A stretch of DNA of 64,000 nt from Deltaproteobacteria bacterium. Its GTDB lineage: Bacteria; Myxococcota_A; Polyangia; Polyangiales; Ga0077539. The notes under the pieces were generated by a model. The model saw nothing but the letters and a program-made list of their open reading frames with translations, was not told the DNA's origin and did not search any database. Location: positions 1 through 64,000 of the forward strand of contig JADJAE010000003.1 in NCBI GenBank assembly GCA_016704445.1, written 5' to 3'. Each line of letters begins with the position of its first letter. Within the stretch, counting starts at the first letter, position 1. Shown in pieces: positions 55,793-64,000 of this stretch. Made by a program: the position numbers and the translations under genes.

Positions 55793-56483
55793 GTGACGAT
55801 CCGCGTACTCCACATCGACGACGACGCGCGCTTCGCCGAGCTGGTGGCGAGCTACCTCTCGCAGAACGGGATGGTGGTGAGCCACGCGCCCGGACGGCGG
55901 CCGCGGCCTCGCGATGCTGGAGCGCGCGGACATCGACGCGGTGCTCCTCGACGTGATGATGCCGGGCATGGACGGCCTCGAGGTGTGCCGGCGCATCCGT
56001 GCGAAGCGCAATGTCCCCATCGTGATGCTCACCGCCAAGGGCGACGAGACCGACCGCATCGTGGGCCTCGAACTCGGGGCCGACGACTACCTCCCCAAGC
56101 CATGCTCCCCGCGCGAGCTTCTGGCGCGGCTGCGCGCGGTGCTGCGGCGCACGCAGCCCGAGGCGATGGCCGATCGCCTGGTCGCGGGCCGCATCACCAT
56201 CGACGTGCCCGGTCGCGAGGTGAAGGTCGACGAGCGCCGCGTCGAGCTCACCGGGCTGGAGTTCGACCTGCTGGTGGCGCTGGCGCGCAAGGCGGGGAGG
56301 GTGGTCTCGCGGGAGTCCCTGCTCGCCGGCGCGGGCCGCGACGACGTCAACATCGGCGAGCGCGCGGTGGACGTCCACGTCTCGCACCTGCGCCAGAAGC
56401 TCGGCGACGACCCGCGCTCGCCGACGATGATCCGCACCATCCGGGGCGTCGGCTACGTGCTCCTCCGGGAAGGGGACGCATAG
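55793..56483 (+). CDS. OmpR-family response regulator (frameshifted)
   Basis: A 229-residue DNA-binding regulator after repair. The receiver has the acidic pocket in VLHIDDDARFAEL, the phospho-acceptor Asp in AVLLDVMMPGMDGLEV, Thr/Ala in VMLTAKGD and Lys in YLPKPCSP. The winged-helix domain ends IRTIRGVGYVLL. The frame breaks at CCC 55889-55891; removing one C joins both halves with SHAPDGGRGLAM. The start is GTG 55793. It is followed by its histidine kinase after four bases. Confidence 0.92.
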
Positions 56484-56487
56484 CGCA

Positions 56488-57843
56488 GTGCGCGGCCGAG
56501 CCCACGACGGCTGCGGGCCTCCCCAGCGGCGCAGGAGCGCGGTCTGGTGGCTCATGATGTCGCAGCTGCGGCGCAGGCTCTTCGTGGCCTTCGGCGCTGC
56601 GATCACCGTCACCGGCCTCGTGGCCTCGCTCGTGACCGGCGCCCTCAGCGATCGCGGTAGCTGGCGCGCCCAGCGCACCCGGATGGAGCGCTTCGCGGGC
56701 GCCCGATTCGCCGAGGTCTGGGAGCAGCCCGATGCACGCGCGGCCCTCGCGTCCTCGGTGTCCGGTGAGCTGCGTCTGCGGGTGGAGCTGCGTGACCGGG
56801 ACGGGCGCACCCTGCTGCTGCGGGCGCCCGCGGGTACGGCCGAGGCTGGCTGCGCGCACCCCGCGCTTCGCAGCCGCGTGGTGGGTGCGGGCGGCGCGAC
56901 GCTCGGGGAGGCGCGCTTCTGCCATGTCGACGCGACCTGGGGCGCGGGGCGCACGGCGCTGCTGCTGCTCGCGGTGGTGGCGGTGATCTGGAAGATGGCG
57001 GGCGGCATCGCGCGAAGGATGGCGCGGCCGCTCGATGATCTGGTCGAGGTGGTGCGCGACATCGGGGAGGGCCGACTCGATCGGAGGGCGAGGCTGCAGA
57101 CGCACGGGCACAGCGAGCTGGGCCTGCTGGCGAGGGTGGTCAACGACATGGCCGCGCGCATCGAGGCCCAGGTCGCCGCGCAGAAAGAACTGCTCGCCAC
57201 GGTCTCCCACGAGCTGCGCTCGCCGCTGGCGCGGGTGAGGTTCCTGCTCGAGACGGCGCGTAGCGAGGAGGCGGAGGTCGGGGCGCGCGCGTCGGCCATC
57301 GCCGAGGTGGAGGACGAGCTCGAGGGCATCGACGCGCTGGTCGGAGACCTCCTCGCGTCCTCGCGAATGGACTTCCAGGCGATGCAGCGCGTCCGCCTCG
57401 ATGCGACGGAGGTCGCGACGAGGGCGCTCACCAAGGAGGGCGTCGACCTCGCGGTGCTCGACGCGCCGGACGAGGCGATCCCGATCGTGGGCGATGCGAC
57501 GCTCCTCACGACGGCGCTGGTGAACCTCATCGGCAACGCACAGCGACACGCGGGCGGGCTCCGGGCGCTGCGGCTGCGGCGCGAGGGAGACACCGTGCGC
57601 TTCGAGGTCGACGACCCCGGCGGGGGCATTCCCGAGGACGAGCTTCCGCGCATCTTCGAGCCGTTCTACCGGGGCTCCGGGGCCAGTCGCCGCGGTGGGG
57701 CGGGCCTCGGTCTCTCGCTCGTCCGGCGCATCGCGAGCTCGCACGGAGGAGCGGTCTGGGCGTCCAACCTGCCGGGCGGCGGCGCGAGGGTGGGCTTCTC
57801 CGTGGCGTGCGAGGCGTCGGCTCCCGGTGTAGCTTCCGCGTAA
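56488..57843 (+). CDS. Sensor histidine kinase
   Basis: A membrane sensor kinase of 451 residues paired with the response regulator upstream. Two transmembrane helices (about 28-50 and about 155-172) bracket a periplasmic sensor of about 105 residues with two cysteines. HAMP, HisKA with the phosphoaccepting His in ATVSHELRSPLARVRFLL, and HATPase with NLIGNAQRH, VDDPGGGIPEDELPRIFEPF and GAGLGLSLVRRI follow. GTG 56488 has GGAAGGGGA upstream; ATG 56554 or 56557, nearer the first helix, is an alternative. Given the Cys/His-rich protein at the head of the operon, metal or envelope stress is the likely signal. Confidence 0.93.
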   Translation: MRGRAHDGCGPPQRRRSAVWWLMMSQLRRRLFVAFGAAITVTGLVASLVTGALSDRGSWRAQRTRMERFAGARFAEVWEQPDARAALASSVSGELRLRVELRDRDGRTLLLRAPAGTAEAGCAHPALRSRVVGAGGATLGEARFCHVDATWGAGRTALLLLAVVAVIWKMAGGIARRMARPLDDLVEVVRDIGEGRLDRRARLQTHGHSELGLLARVVNDMAARIEAQVAAQKELLATVSHELRSPLARVRFLLETARSEEAEVGARASAIAEVEDELEGIDALVGDLLASSRMDFQAMQRVRLDATEVATRALTKEGVDLAVLDAPDEAIPIVGDATLLTTALVNLIGNAQRHAGGLRALRLRREGDTVRFEVDDPGGGIPEDELPRIFEPFYRGSGASRRGGAGLGLSLVRRIASSHGGAVWASNLPGGGARVGFSVACEASAPGVASA

Positions 57844-57845
57844 CG

Positions 57846-58115
57846 ATGAGCGAAGCAGCCGCCGAACCCACGCCACCCCCAGTCGAGCTTGTTCCGCCGG
57901 AGGTACAGGCGATGCGTGAGGCGCTCGACCGGGGCGATCACCAGCAGGCCCGGGCGATGGCGGCGACGCTGTCCGCGAGCGACGACCCCGCGCTCAAGGT
58001 CGAGGGCGAGACGATGGCCGCGCGCTTCCATCGCGACCCCTGGATCGACGCGGTGTTCGTCTGCACCGGGCTGCTGATGCTCTTCCTGGCGATTTATTAC
58101 CTGGGGCACCGCTGA
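57846..58115 (+). CDS. Small C-terminally anchored protein
   Basis: An 89-residue protein: acidic/Pro N-terminus, a short helical repeat-like part (MREALDRGDHQQARAMAATL), and a C-terminal hydrophobic helix (WIDAVFVCTGLLMLFLAIYY) with a short basic end, as in tail-anchored proteins. It begins two bases after the kinase stop and overlaps the next start by one base. The function is unknown. Confidence 0.75.
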   Translation: MSEAAAEPTPPPVELVPPEVQAMREALDRGDHQQARAMAATLSASDDPALKVEGETMAARFHRDPWIDAVFVCTGLLMLFLAIYYLGHR

Positions 58116-58693
58116 TGGTCCGGCGACGCGCTCTCCTGCTCATCGCCGTCGGCGCCCTGGGCTGTGCGACCGCCCCGGTGGTCGCGCCGCCTCGCGGCCC
58201 CGCCCGGGCGGTGGACTTCTTCCCGATGCGGGCAGGGATGGCCTGGAGCTACGACACCGAGACCGGCATCGGCGGCGACACGGTGCTCAACGTGCTCGCG
58301 GTCGAGGGGGTCGACGGCGACGCCTTCGTCGTCCGCAGCGGCTCGCGCCGGGAGCGCTACGAGCGCCGCCCAGAAGGCGTGCTGCGCGAGGGCGAGTACA
58401 TCCTCCGAGAGCCGCTCCGCGTGGGCGCGTCGTGGGAGGCGAGCGGAGGCGGAAGGGTCGAGGTGCGCAGCGTCGAGGCGTCGCGGACCGTCAACGGACA
58501 GGTCTACCGCGAGGTCGTCGAGGTGCATCGCAGCTCGCCCCGGTCGCGCATCGAGACGACCACCTGGTACGCGAGGGACGTCGGCGCGATCGAGATTCTC
58601 GGCGAGACCGTGAGCTCCATCGGGGGGAGGTTGCGGGTGCGCTCGACGCTTCGCGGCTACACCCGCGGTGATGATGCTGAGTCGACACGATAG
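58115..58693 (+). CDS. Putative lipoprotein with beta-rich domain
   Basis: A 192-residue exported protein. A signal with the lipobox GALGC is followed by a Pro-rich linker and a beta-rich domain (FFPMRAGMAWSYDTETG, EYILREPLRVGASWEASG), like small lipoproteins seen in myxobacteria. Coupled to the upstream gene by TGATG. The function is unknown. Confidence 0.8.
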   Translation: MVRRRALLLIAVGALGCATAPVVAPPRGPARAVDFFPMRAGMAWSYDTETGIGGDTVLNVLAVEGVDGDAFVVRSGSRRERYERRPEGVLREGEYILREPLRVGASWEASGGGRVEVRSVEASRTVNGQVYREVVEVHRSSPRSRIETTTWYARDVGAIEILGETVSSIGGRLRVRSTLRGYTRGDDAESTR

Positions 58694-58762
58694 CGGTGCC
58701 GACGCTCGGCGACGCAACGCGTCAGTGAATGGCGTTTGATCTTCCCGCGTCGGGGTGGAACC

Positions 58763-60010
58763 ATGCAAACGATGAGACGACGGACGTGGGTGCAGGCGTG
58801 CATCGGACTCGCCTCCCTGGGCTTCGCCAGCGGAGCGATGGCACAGGGCCGCGGGCCGGGGCCATTCGCAGGGAGCTTCTCGCTGACGTCGAGCACGACG
58901 GTGGCGGTGACCTCCCCGATGGCGATCACGGAAGACCGCACCACCCGCGAGCGCCTGGAGATCAGCCAGGGTTCGCGCTCTGACATGAGCCTCCTGGTCA
59001 CCAACGATCTCGGCGAGCATTGCACCCTCACGGCCAACCGCTCGGGCTCCTCGGGGCTCTCGGTCGGTTCGGGGCAGCACTGCACCTTCACCGACTCGGT
59101 CCGCAACATGCGGATGAACTTCACCCTGCGATCGGGCTCCGGGTCCATCTCCGGCAACCGCATCTCTCTCTCCTTCAACTGGAGCGTCGCCAGCAACGGC
59201 GGCTTCCTCTCCATCTCGGGCAGCGCCTCGCAGCACTCCTCGGGGAGTCGCACCGGCGGCAGCGCGATGGCCGACAACGACGCCCGCCCGGTCGAGGCCG
59301 TCGCTCCCATCGCCGCGGAGGCGCCGTCCTATCCGGTCGCTCTCGCTCCGGTCGCGGAGCCCGCCGCGGCGCCCATGATGCCCATGGCGGGCACTCCGAC
59401 GCGCTCCTCCTCTTCGCGGCGCAGCTCGTCGTCCCGCTCTCGCCCGACGCCGGTGGTCGCCCCGACGCCGGTGGTCGCCCCGACTCCGGTGGTCGCTATC
59501 GCCCCGACGCCCACTGTTTCCCCAGCTCCGGCCTCCGCCTGGGGCAACCCGAGCCCGGCGCCGCAGTCCCCCACCGTGGCCACCAGCTGGACCACTCCTC
59601 GCGCGGCCACCACCGGCTGGGGAGCCCCGTCGAGCGCGCCACTCCCCATCAGCGCCAGCACCCCTGGCGCGATCGTCCTCCCGTCGGGGTGGATCCTCGG
59701 TCCGCTGCTCTCCTCCGCCGTCGCGGCCGTTCCGGCGGCGAGCCAGGCCGTCAGCTCGTGGACGACGCCGCAGCCCCAGGTTGCGCCCTCGCAGCCCGCC
59801 GGAGTCCCCTGGGGATCCCAAGCCTCGATGCCCGCATCCTCTGGCTGGGCGCCCTCTCCCGGCGGCCCGGGCGTGGTGCTCGGCGCCCCTGGCATGGCCC
59901 CTTCGCAGGGCTTCGGCGTCACGGTCACCCCGTCCCCCGTTCGTCAGAACGCCTCGACGACGGTTCCGCCCGGCGGCGGTCCCGCCATCGTCTTTGGCGC
60001 CTCGCGCTGA
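58763..60010 (+). CDS. Secreted Ser/Pro/Ala-rich protein with repeats
   Basis: A 415-residue exported protein. The signal ends ASGAMAQ. Residues about 30-160 are a compact beta-rich domain with two cysteines (CTLTANRSGSSGLSVGSGQHC), and the remainder is Pro/Ala/Ser low complexity with PTPVVA repeats. No enzyme motif is visible. It could be a secreted surface-coat or matrix protein. ATG 58763 is chosen as the start of the signal peptide; ATG 58736 is in frame but upstream of it. Confidence 0.72.
   Translation: MQTMRRRTWVQACIGLASLGFASGAMAQGRGPGPFAGSFSLTSSTTVAVTSPMAITEDRTTRERLEISQGSRSDMSLLVTNDLGEHCTLTANRSGSSGLSVGSGQHCTFTDSVRNMRMNFTLRSGSGSISGNRISLSFNWSVASNGGFLSISGSASQHSSGSRTGGSAMADNDARPVEAVAPIAAEAPSYPVALAPVAEPAAAPMMPMAGTPTRSSSSRRSSSSRSRPTPVVAPTPVVAPTPVVAIAPTPTVSPAPASAWGNPSPAPQSPTVATSWTTPRAATTGWGAPSSAPLPISASTPGAIVLPSGWILGPLLSSAVAAVPAASQAVSSWTTPQPQVAPSQPAGVPWGSQASMPASSGWAPSPGGPGVVLGAPGMAPSQGFGVTVTPSPVRQNASTTVPPGGGPAIVFGASR
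59443..59496 (+). repeat. Tandem 18-base repeat coding Pro-Thr-Pro-Val-Val-Ala
   Basis: Three copies of CCCGACGCCGGTGGTCGC, the third with one base changed, inside the Pro/Ala-rich part of the secreted protein gene. Confidence 0.85.
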
Positions 60011-60071
60011 GCGACAGCCCTCTCCTTTCCCCCGTCATCCAACTCTCTCCCTTCGCGCCTGGACCGCACCC

Positions 60072-62261
60072 GTGAGCGACTCGATCCCCGACCCGCAGCT
60101 CTTCATCAACCGCGAGCTCTCCTGGCTTGAGTTCAACCAGCGCGTGCTCGACGAGGCCGCCGACCCGGGGGTGCCCTTACTCGAACGGGTAAAGTTCCTC
60201 TCGATCGTGGCGACCAACCTCGACGAGTTCTTCATGATCCGCGTGGCCGGCGTGAAGCAGCAGCTCGCCGGCGACGTCGTCGAGCTCACCACCGACGGGC
60301 GAAACCCCCGCGCGCAGCTCACTGCCATCACCGAGCGCGTCCACCGCCTCGTGATGGACCAGTACTCCCTCTACCGCGACCACGTGCGGCCCGCCCTCGA
60401 GCTCGCTGGGATACAGCTGGGCGCCCGCGAGAGCACCCCGGAGATCGCTCGCCGCATCGAGGCGTACTTCCGGCAGGACATCTACCCCGTGCTCACGCCC
60501 CTGGTGATCGACCCGGGGCACCCCTTTCCGCACCTCAAGAACAAGTCGATCAACCTCGGCATCGTGTTCGAGTCCAACCGCGAGGAGTCGGGCATCGGCT
60601 TCGCGGTCGTGCAGGTGCCGCAGATCTCCGCGCGGCTCGTCTCCTCCGGCGTGGGCAACTCCGGGCGCTCGTGGCTCTTCCTGGAAGACGTCATCGCCCG
60701 CAACCTGTCGCTGCTCTTCCCCGGGCGGAAGATCGTCTCCGTCGCGCCCTTCCGCGTGACTCGCAACTGGGACCTCGAGATCGACGAGGAGGAGGCAGAC
60801 GACCTCCTCGCCACGATCCAGCAGGAGCTCCGGCGTCGCGACCGCGGCAACGCCGTGCGCCTGGAGGTCGCCTCGGACGTCGACCCCCGCCTCCTCGCTT
60901 TACTCCGCCATGTATTGCGCCTCGACGAGGGCGACGTCTACGCGGTGGACGGCCCGCTCCACCTGGGCGACCTCATGTCCGTCGCCTCGGGCGACGACCG
61001 CCCCGAGCTCCACGACGAGCCCTTCACCCCGCAGGTGGTGCCGCCCTTCCGCGACGCGGAGGACCCCTTCGCCCTCGTGAGCGAGCGCGACGTGATGCTC
61101 CACCACCCCTACGAGAGCTTCGAGTCGGTGATGGACTTCATCGCCCGCGCCGCAGACGACCCGAAGGTGCTGGCCATCAAGATCACGCTCTACCGCGCGG
61201 GGGCCAACTCGCCGCTGGTGCGGACGCTTGCGCGCGCCGCCGAGAACGGCAAGCAGGTCACCGCGCTCGTCGAGCTCAAGGCCCGCTTCGACGAGGAGGC
61301 CAACATCAAGTGGGCGCGCGCCCTGGAGGAGTCCGGCGTGCACGTGGTCTACGGAGTGCTCGGGCTCAAGACCCACGCGAAGGTGTGCCTCATCGTGCGC
61401 CGCGAGGTGCCGGGGCTCCGTCGCTACGTCCACCTCTCGACGGGCAACTACAACCCCATCAGCGCCCGGCTCTACACCGACCTCAGCTTCTTCACGGCGC
61501 GGCCGGAGATCGGCGAGGACGCCACGGCGCTCTTCAACCTCCTCACCGGGTACTGCGAGCCCCCGTCGTGGAAGCGCCTCGCGGTCGCCCCGCTCAACCT
61601 TCGCGAGCGGGTCATCGAGCTCGTCGCCCGGGAGGCCGAGCACGCTCGCCAGGGGCGGCCCGCGCGCATCGTCGCCAAGCTCAACTCGCTGGTCGACGAG
61701 AAGGTCATCACGGCCCTCTACGCGGCCTCGCAGGCGGGGGTGGACGTCGACCTCATCATCCGCGGCGTGTGCAGCCTACGGCCGGGGCTGCCGGGCGTGA
61801 GCGAGCGCATTCGGGTGATCTCCATCGTCGACCGCTTCCTCGAGCACGCCCGCGTATTCTCCATGGAGAACGGCGGCGAGCCGGAGGTCTACCTGTCCTC
61901 CGCCGACTGGATGCCCCGCAACTTCATCCGCCGCGTCGAGGTGATGTTCCCCATCGAGGACGCCAAGATCCGGCAGTGGATCCGCAACGACCTGCTCGAG
62001 TCGCAGCTCCTCGACAACGTCAAGGCCCGGGACATGGCCTCCGACGGCTCGTACCGCAAGCGCTCCCCGAAGCCGGGTGAGGCCCCCAACCGCACGCAGT
62101 CGAAGTTCATGGAGCGCGCCAAGGTGCGCGCCCGAGCGAGCGTCTGGTCGGTGCCGCCGACGCCCTTCCGCGCCATGCCCAACGAGGAGCCGACGCTGCC
62201 TCCGATGCCCGAGATTCCGGCCCCTCCGAGGGTGCCCAAGCACCGCAAGAAGCCGCGCTGA
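60072..62261 (+). CDS. ppk1: Polyphosphate kinase 1
   Basis: Makes inorganic polyphosphate from ATP. 729 residues, typical length. N-terminal LFINRELSWLEFNQRVL, then SIVATNLDEFFMIRVAG, a middle KNKSINLGIVFES, and the catalytic part with GLKTHAKVCLIVRR (the autophosphorylated His), VHLSTGNYNPISARLYTDLS and SSADWMPRNFIRRVEVMFPI. The start is GTG 60072; the longer open frame is shadow of the repeat gene. The Pro/Arg tail after residue about 690 is an extension over E. coli Ppk1. No ppx gene is nearby. Confidence 0.96.
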   Translation: MSDSIPDPQLFINRELSWLEFNQRVLDEAADPGVPLLERVKFLSIVATNLDEFFMIRVAGVKQQLAGDVVELTTDGRNPRAQLTAITERVHRLVMDQYSLYRDHVRPALELAGIQLGARESTPEIARRIEAYFRQDIYPVLTPLVIDPGHPFPHLKNKSINLGIVFESNREESGIGFAVVQVPQISARLVSSGVGNSGRSWLFLEDVIARNLSLLFPGRKIVSVAPFRVTRNWDLEIDEEEADDLLATIQQELRRRDRGNAVRLEVASDVDPRLLALLRHVLRLDEGDVYAVDGPLHLGDLMSVASGDDRPELHDEPFTPQVVPPFRDAEDPFALVSERDVMLHHPYESFESVMDFIARAADDPKVLAIKITLYRAGANSPLVRTLARAAENGKQVTALVELKARFDEEANIKWARALEESGVHVVYGVLGLKTHAKVCLIVRREVPGLRRYVHLSTGNYNPISARLYTDLSFFTARPEIGEDATALFNLLTGYCEPPSWKRLAVAPLNLRERVIELVAREAEHARQGRPARIVAKLNSLVDEKVITALYAASQAGVDVDLIIRGVCSLRPGLPGVSERIRVISIVDRFLEHARVFSMENGGEPEVYLSSADWMPRNFIRRVEVMFPIEDAKIRQWIRNDLLESQLLDNVKARDMASDGSYRKRSPKPGEAPNRTQSKFMERAKVRARASVWSVPPTPFRAMPNEEPTLPPMPEIPAPPRVPKHRKKPR

Positions 62262-62345
62262 CGCGGTTGCGTTACGGCGGGCCGCGGGCCGTGCTAGAGA
62301 CGTCGCCCCATCGCGAAGGTTCTCGCGGAAGGAGAAGCACCCCCA

Positions 62346-62915
62346 ATGGCACAGTCGGCAACGTTTCCTGCGATCAACGTCCCCGGTGAGGGCGACCTCT
62401 TCGCGCGGTTCACGACGGGGCAGGGCGAGATCGTCATCAAGCTCGAGGAGAAGCTCGCGCCCAACACGGTGCGCAACTTCGTCGGGCTCGCCACCGGCGC
62501 CCAGACCTGGGACGACCCCAAGACCAACAAGCCCTCCAACCAGCCCTTCTACGACGGCCTGGTCTTCCACCGGGTCATCCCGGGCTTCATGATCCAGGGC
62601 GGCTGCCCCCAGGGCCTCGGCGTCGGCAACCCGGGCTACCGCTTCGCCGACGAGTTTCACCCCACCCTGAAGCACGACCGCCCGGGCATCCTCTCGATGG
62701 CCAACTCGGGCCCCGGCACCAACGGCTCGCAGTTCTTCATCACCGAAGGCCCGACGCCGCACCTCAACAACAAGCACTCGGTGTTCGGCTCGGTGGTCAA
62801 GGGCATGGATGTGGTCAACCGCATCGCCAACCTCCCGCGCGGCCGCGGCGACCGGCCCAACGACACCGCCGCGGCCACCATCCAGCGCGTCGAGTTCTTC
62901 CGCGCCAACGCCTGA
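62346..62915 (+). CDS. Peptidyl-prolyl cis-trans isomerase (cyclophilin)
   Basis: A 189-residue cytoplasmic cyclophilin that speeds proline isomerisation. The VFHRVIPGFMIQGG and NGSQFFITEGPTPHLNNKHSVFG motifs hold the catalytic Arg and binding-pocket residues. No signal peptide is present, so it is the PpiB type, with a short N-terminal extension and a small insert (TWDDPKTNKPSNQPFYD). AAGGAGAAG lies about nine bases before the ATG. Confidence 0.95.
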   Translation: MAQSATFPAINVPGEGDLFARFTTGQGEIVIKLEEKLAPNTVRNFVGLATGAQTWDDPKTNKPSNQPFYDGLVFHRVIPGFMIQGGCPQGLGVGNPGYRFADEFHPTLKHDRPGILSMANSGPGTNGSQFFITEGPTPHLNNKHSVFGSVVKGMDVVNRIANLPRGRGDRPNDTAAATIQRVEFFRANA

Positions 62916-62976
62916 TTCCGTACCTCTCCCTCCCGGCGCGCCGTCGCACGCGGCGCCCAGATCGAAGCCCCCGACC

Positions 62977-63822
62977 ATGGACCCGGCAACGCCCGCTGGC
63001 TGGCTCGACCCGCGAACCTTCCTCTCGCGCCACAAGCTCCGCCCGAAGGACAGCTTCGGGCAGTGCTTCCTCATCTCGCCCCACGTGGTGCGGTCCATCG
63101 TCGAGGCCGTCGACGCCCGTGCCGACGAGACCGTCATCGAGATCGGGACGGGCACCGGCACCCTCGCTCGCTGCCTCGCGCCGAGCGCCCGCCGGGTGCT
63201 CGCCATCGAGCGCGACCGCGACCTCGTGGCCGCCCTCGCGGCCGATCCGCTGCCGCCCAACGTGACCGTCATCGAGGCCGACGCGGCGACCTTCGATTAC
63301 GCGGCGGTGTATGCCGAGGGGCCGACCGCGGTGGTGGGCAACCTGCCCTACCAGATCACCGGGAGGCTCATCCGCGCGCTGGTCGAGACGCCCGGCTGGC
63401 GCGTCGCTGTGGTGATGGTGCAGCAGGAGGTCGGCAAGCGCCTCGCCGCCTCGCCGGGCGACGACGACTGGGGCGCGCTGTCGGTGTTCACCCAGGCGGC
63501 GTGCGAGGTGGAGAAGGTCTGCGGCGCGGCCCCGGGGTGCTTCCACCCGGCGCCCCGGGTGCAGTCGTCGGTGGTGAAGCTCACGCCCCGGGCGACGCCG
63601 CTGGCGGTCGAGGACAGGCGCTTCCAGCAGGTGGTGAAGGCGCTCTTCGCGGCGCGCCGCAAGACCCTGCGCAACGGTCTCTCGTCGGTGGTCGGTCGCG
63701 ACCACGCCGCGGCGGTGTGCGAGGCCGCAGGCGTCGACCCCGGGGCGCGCCCGGAGACGCTCACGATTGCGCAGCTAGGGCGGCTCAGCGAGGAGACGAA
63801 GGTCGATCGGTCGGCGGGCTGA
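62977..63822 (+). CDS. rsmA: 16S rRNA dimethyladenosine transferase RsmA (KsgA)
   Basis: Dimethylates two adjacent adenosines at the 3' end of 16S rRNA. 281 residues with the SAM site IGTGTGTLARCLA, the acidic loop IERDRDLVAAL, and the catalytic NLPY (GNLPYQITGRLI). The N-terminal PKDSFGQCFLI is close to the family KKSLGQNFL. ATG 62977 is the first in-frame ATG before this. It overlaps the convergent partial gene by 38 bases. Confidence 0.96.
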   Translation: MDPATPAGWLDPRTFLSRHKLRPKDSFGQCFLISPHVVRSIVEAVDARADETVIEIGTGTGTLARCLAPSARRVLAIERDRDLVAALAADPLPPNVTVIEADAATFDYAAVYAEGPTAVVGNLPYQITGRLIRALVETPGWRVAVVMVQQEVGKRLAASPGDDDWGALSVFTQAACEVEKVCGAAPGCFHPAPRVQSSVVKLTPRATPLAVEDRRFQQVVKALFAARRKTLRNGLSSVVGRDHAAAVCEAAGVDPGARPETLTIAQLGRLSEETKVDRSAG

Positions 63823-64000
63823 CCACGGGCGGTGGCGGTGGCGCGGGCGGCGGCGGGGGCGGCTCGGTGAAGCGAAGTCGCAGCTCGCGCTCGGCGCCGC
63901 CGAAGACGGTGGTGGTGGTGCTGAAGGCCGTCACCCCTTCGCCGTCGGCCTCGATGAGCGCCGTGCCGGACATCACCGGGAAGGCCGCGCTCCAGGCGGA
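63785..64000 (-). CDS. Partial protein, C-terminus only, with Pro-rich tail
   Basis: A minus-strand frame stays open from the window edge to a TGA at 63787-63785. The visible C-terminus has a beta-rich stretch (TALIEADGEGVTAF, AERELRLRF) followed by a run of prolines and a short Ser/Pro/Arg end. It resembles the end of an exported or kinase-linked domain, but too little is visible to assign a family. It overlaps rsmA by 38 bases on the other strand, which is more than usual, so the stop region may be imprecise. Confidence 0.5.
   Translation of the reverse strand, partial: SAWSAAFPVMSGTALIEADGEGVTAFSTTTTVFGGAERELRLRFTEPPPPPPAPPPPPVVSPPTDRPSSPR

Overview
The window is very GC-rich, gene-dense chromosomal DNA from a delta-type Gram-negative bacterium, most likely a member of Myxococcota (Polyangia-like). 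The reasons are a Ser/Thr kinase fused to AAA and TPR modules, Stig1-type and MopE-type cysteine-rich lipoproteins, a cluster of FHA-domain signalling proteins, a myxobacterial TIGR04552-type protein, and a type IV pilin with a sigma-54-type promoter. No species can be named from the sequence alone. There is no prophage, IS element, CRISPR array or rRNA; one tRNA (Thr, anticodon CGU) is present.

Layout: 0.2-4.1 kb large signalling kinase; 4.2-5.2 kb ribosomal protein L19 and a Cys-rich lipoprotein; 5.2-8.9 kb two ABC half-transporters that look like an asymmetric heterodimer; 8.9-13.7 kb an RluA-type pseudouridine synthase divergent from a large surface or periplasmic repeat protein; 13.8-15.3 kb RlmB and a coiled-coil membrane protein; 15.4-19.6 kb an Mla/MCE lipid-transport operon with two ATPases, two permeases and one MCE protein; 19.6-28.0 kb a tightly overlapped run dapD-dapE-lipoprotein-rlmN-ftsH-Stig1 lipoprotein; 28.0-29.4 kb pilA, its candidate sigma-54 promoter and palindromic upstream site, structured intergenic DNA and tRNA-Thr; 29.5-32.8 kb threonine aldolase and small envelope genes; 32.8-38.9 kb a phosphothreonine signalling cluster (zinc-ribbon/double FHA protein, PP2C phosphatase, FHA-TM-trypsin protease, FHA-GAF-adenylate cyclase); 38.9-46.3 kb accA, a large alpha/beta-hydrolase lipoprotein with an outer-membrane barrel, and a MopE-type lipoprotein; 46.3-53.5 kb a RelA/SpoT-like protein, an orphan ParA, Lon and a membrane metallopeptidase; 53.5-58.7 kb a MATE exporter and a metal-sensor-like two-component operon; 58.7-64 kb a repeat protein, polyphosphate kinase, cyclophilin and RsmA.

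Eight genes are interrupted by single-base frame changes (ten in all, or eleven counting one in the start region of dapD), nearly always at short C, G or T runs, and each repair restores a conserved domain or a normal family length. These are annotated as single genes with the shift position stated. The simplest reading is uncorrected sequencing indels in the assembly, but true decay cannot be excluded from sequence alone.

The most promising lead for an undescribed system is the 32.8-38.9 kb FHA/PP2C/protease/cyclase cluster, which looks like a self-contained phosphorylation-read, phosphatase-reset signalling unit with two outputs (proteolysis and cyclic nucleotide). A second lead is the pilA upstream region, with a well-spaced sigma-54 promoter, a perfect palindrome about 130 bp upstream of the -24 element, and several strong stem-loops.
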